Program-made: the position numbers and the translations under genes
Shown: piece by piece, positions 22,534-23,240 of the stretch
How positions within the stretch are numbered: position 1 is the first letter of the stretch
Layout of the letters: each line of letters begins with the position of its first letter
Notes under the pieces: model-generated
What the model was told of the DNA's origin: nothing
Database searches by the model: none
What the model saw: only the letters and a program-made list of their open reading frames with translations
Origin: DASYAN01 sp036501345
GTDB taxonomy: Bacteria; Chloroflexota; Ktedonobacteria; Ktedonobacterales; Ktedonobacteraceae
Direction of reading: 5' to 3'
DNA length: 23,240 bases
NCBI GenBank assembly: GCA_036501345.1
Contig: DASYAN010000243.1
Location: forward strand, 1-23,240

Positions 22534-22778
22534 CAGGCTACATGCTCTTGAGCATAATCGTCATGGATACGAGTTGAGGCAAAAGCTAAGGCAGCATGAA
22601 TTTGCTCTTCAGTGATGTGAGGGTATTGATCGAGCAACTCTGGAACTGTGTCTCCTAGGGCGAGTTGCTCAAGGATGAGTTCAACGCTAATACGGGTTCC
22701 TGCTATACAGGGTTTGCCTCCTAGAATATCTGGGTCCAAGCTGATATACTGACGATATTCAATGACACCTTCCTGCAT
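22533..22778 (-). CDS. DUF433 antitoxin-type protein (81 aa)
   Basis: GAAAGGA lies about 8 nt before the ATG. The sequence YISLDPDILGGKPCIAGTRISVELILEQLALG followed by LLDQYPHITEEQIHAALAFA is a textbook DUF433 domain, a small helix-turn-helix-like protein (VapB45-like) found next to DUF5615 or other PIN-like toxins. The last codon overlaps the toxin frame's ATG, so translation is coupled. It probably neutralises the partner and represses the operon, although the partner here is broken. Confidence 0.88.
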   Translation of the reverse strand: MQEGVIEYRQYISLDPDILGGKPCIAGTRISVELILEQLALGDTVPELLDQYPHITEEQIHAALAFASTRIHDDYAQEHVA

Positions 22779-22943
22779 TGCTTTTTTCCTTTCTTTTTAT
22801 CTCGGTGAGTGTTGCATATAGCCGATCTTATGACTATTGCTATTATCTTACCATCTAGTGCATGTTTCGTCAACGCGAAATTGTGTAATTGTCAAAATTT
22901 GGGATTTTACCTGCTAAACGCACTTTTATCCAAAATTGTTCGT

Positions 22944-23240
22944 CTAGGATTGATTTGCTAGCCTTTGTTCCGGCCCTGCTAATGCCATGATGACTATTCT
23001 TACTGCTTCCTGTTCTCCGATAAGCTTGCCTAACTGTTCTTGATGCACACCCAATTGATCATACGCGGCATTAATAATCTCATGACTCGCGGTAGTCTTA
23101 GAAAGTGTTTGGTTAGCGCTGGAAGCGCCTTTAGACTCGGTGCTTGGGATCAAGGATGAGCTATTTGGTTGCGGGTAGAACCTGCCTTTTGGCTCTTTCC
23201 CCTTCAATCGCTTCGCTCTGTGGTTAGCCGAGCCATGAGG
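22944..23240 (-). CDS. unrecognised protein, probably continuing past the window edge (99 codons seen)
   Basis: The frame is open from the window edge (reading PHGSANHRAKRLKGKEPKG) to a stop at 22944. A TTG at 23207 could start an 87-residue version, but no good ribosome-binding site precedes it, so I treat the gene as partial. It has a basic N-terminal part, a Ser/Thr-rich linker, and a helical end (EIINAAYDQLGVHQEQLGKL, IGEQEAVRIVIMALAGPEQR). No known family is recognised. Confidence 0.5.
   Translation of the reverse strand, partial: PHGSANHRAKRLKGKEPKGRFYPQPNSSSLIPSTESKGASSANQTLSKTTASHEIINAAYDQLGVHQEQLGKLIGEQEAVRIVIMALAGPEQRLANQS

Overview
The window looks like a chromosomal stretch of a Gram-positive-type, multicellular-lifestyle bacterium, most probably a Ktedonobacteria-like member of the Chloroflexota. 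This is inferred from the gene mix: a giant Ser/Thr kinase–TIR–nSTAND1 protein, secreted proteins with Pro/Ser/Thr linkers, a CopC–CopD fusion, an LppX/LprG-like protein, DUF433/DUF5615 and Uma2 genes, and scattered insertion-sequence fossils. No rRNA, tRNA or CRISPR array was seen.

Layout. 1-3500: the 5' tip of a minus-strand gene, a small hypothetical gene, and an 893-residue cysteine-free protein with a coiled coil and tandem repeats, whose purine-loaded, ATA/AGA-rich coding differs from everything else here. 3435-6360: three tandem minus-strand paralogs of a secreted CHRD-like family. Each is followed by its own copy of a conserved element of about 75 bp containing a terminator-like hairpin. 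6360-7040: a gene-poor stretch with several palindromes. 7041-10019 (+): a CopC–CopD–YtkA-like fusion that has lost the canonical CopC histidines, then an LppX/LprG-like secreted protein. 10115-13396 (-): a MacB/LolD-type ABC ATPase without a permease, a frameshifted and truncated pseudokinase, and an Nramp/MntH transporter with a palindrome over its predicted promoter. 13397-13982: IS and inverted-repeat remnants. 13983-14459 (+): a SgcJ/EcaC (SnoaL-like) protein. 14510-17009: a divergent pair of secreted proteins sharing an unrecognised two-cysteine domain; one of them also has two tandem cupredoxin domains. 17065-21528 (-): the 1487-residue kinase–TIR–nSTAND1–membrane–beta-helix protein. 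21615-22778 (-): an apparent DUF433 / DUF5615 / Uma2 operon in which the toxin-like gene has an in-frame amber codon. 22944-end: a partial unknown gene.

Themes. Several genes concern metals or the cell surface (CopC/CopD, cupredoxins, Nramp, CHRD-like proteins). The most striking candidate for an undescribed system is the membrane-anchored kinase/TIR/STAND protein, whose sensor-like part is an exported parallel beta-helix where relatives usually carry WD40 repeats. Its gene is convergent with the divergent cupredoxin pair. Copies of a GGGGACAACTTG motif, in two places arranged with a 22-bp period, look like decayed IS ends and suggest that mobile elements shaped these intergenic regions.
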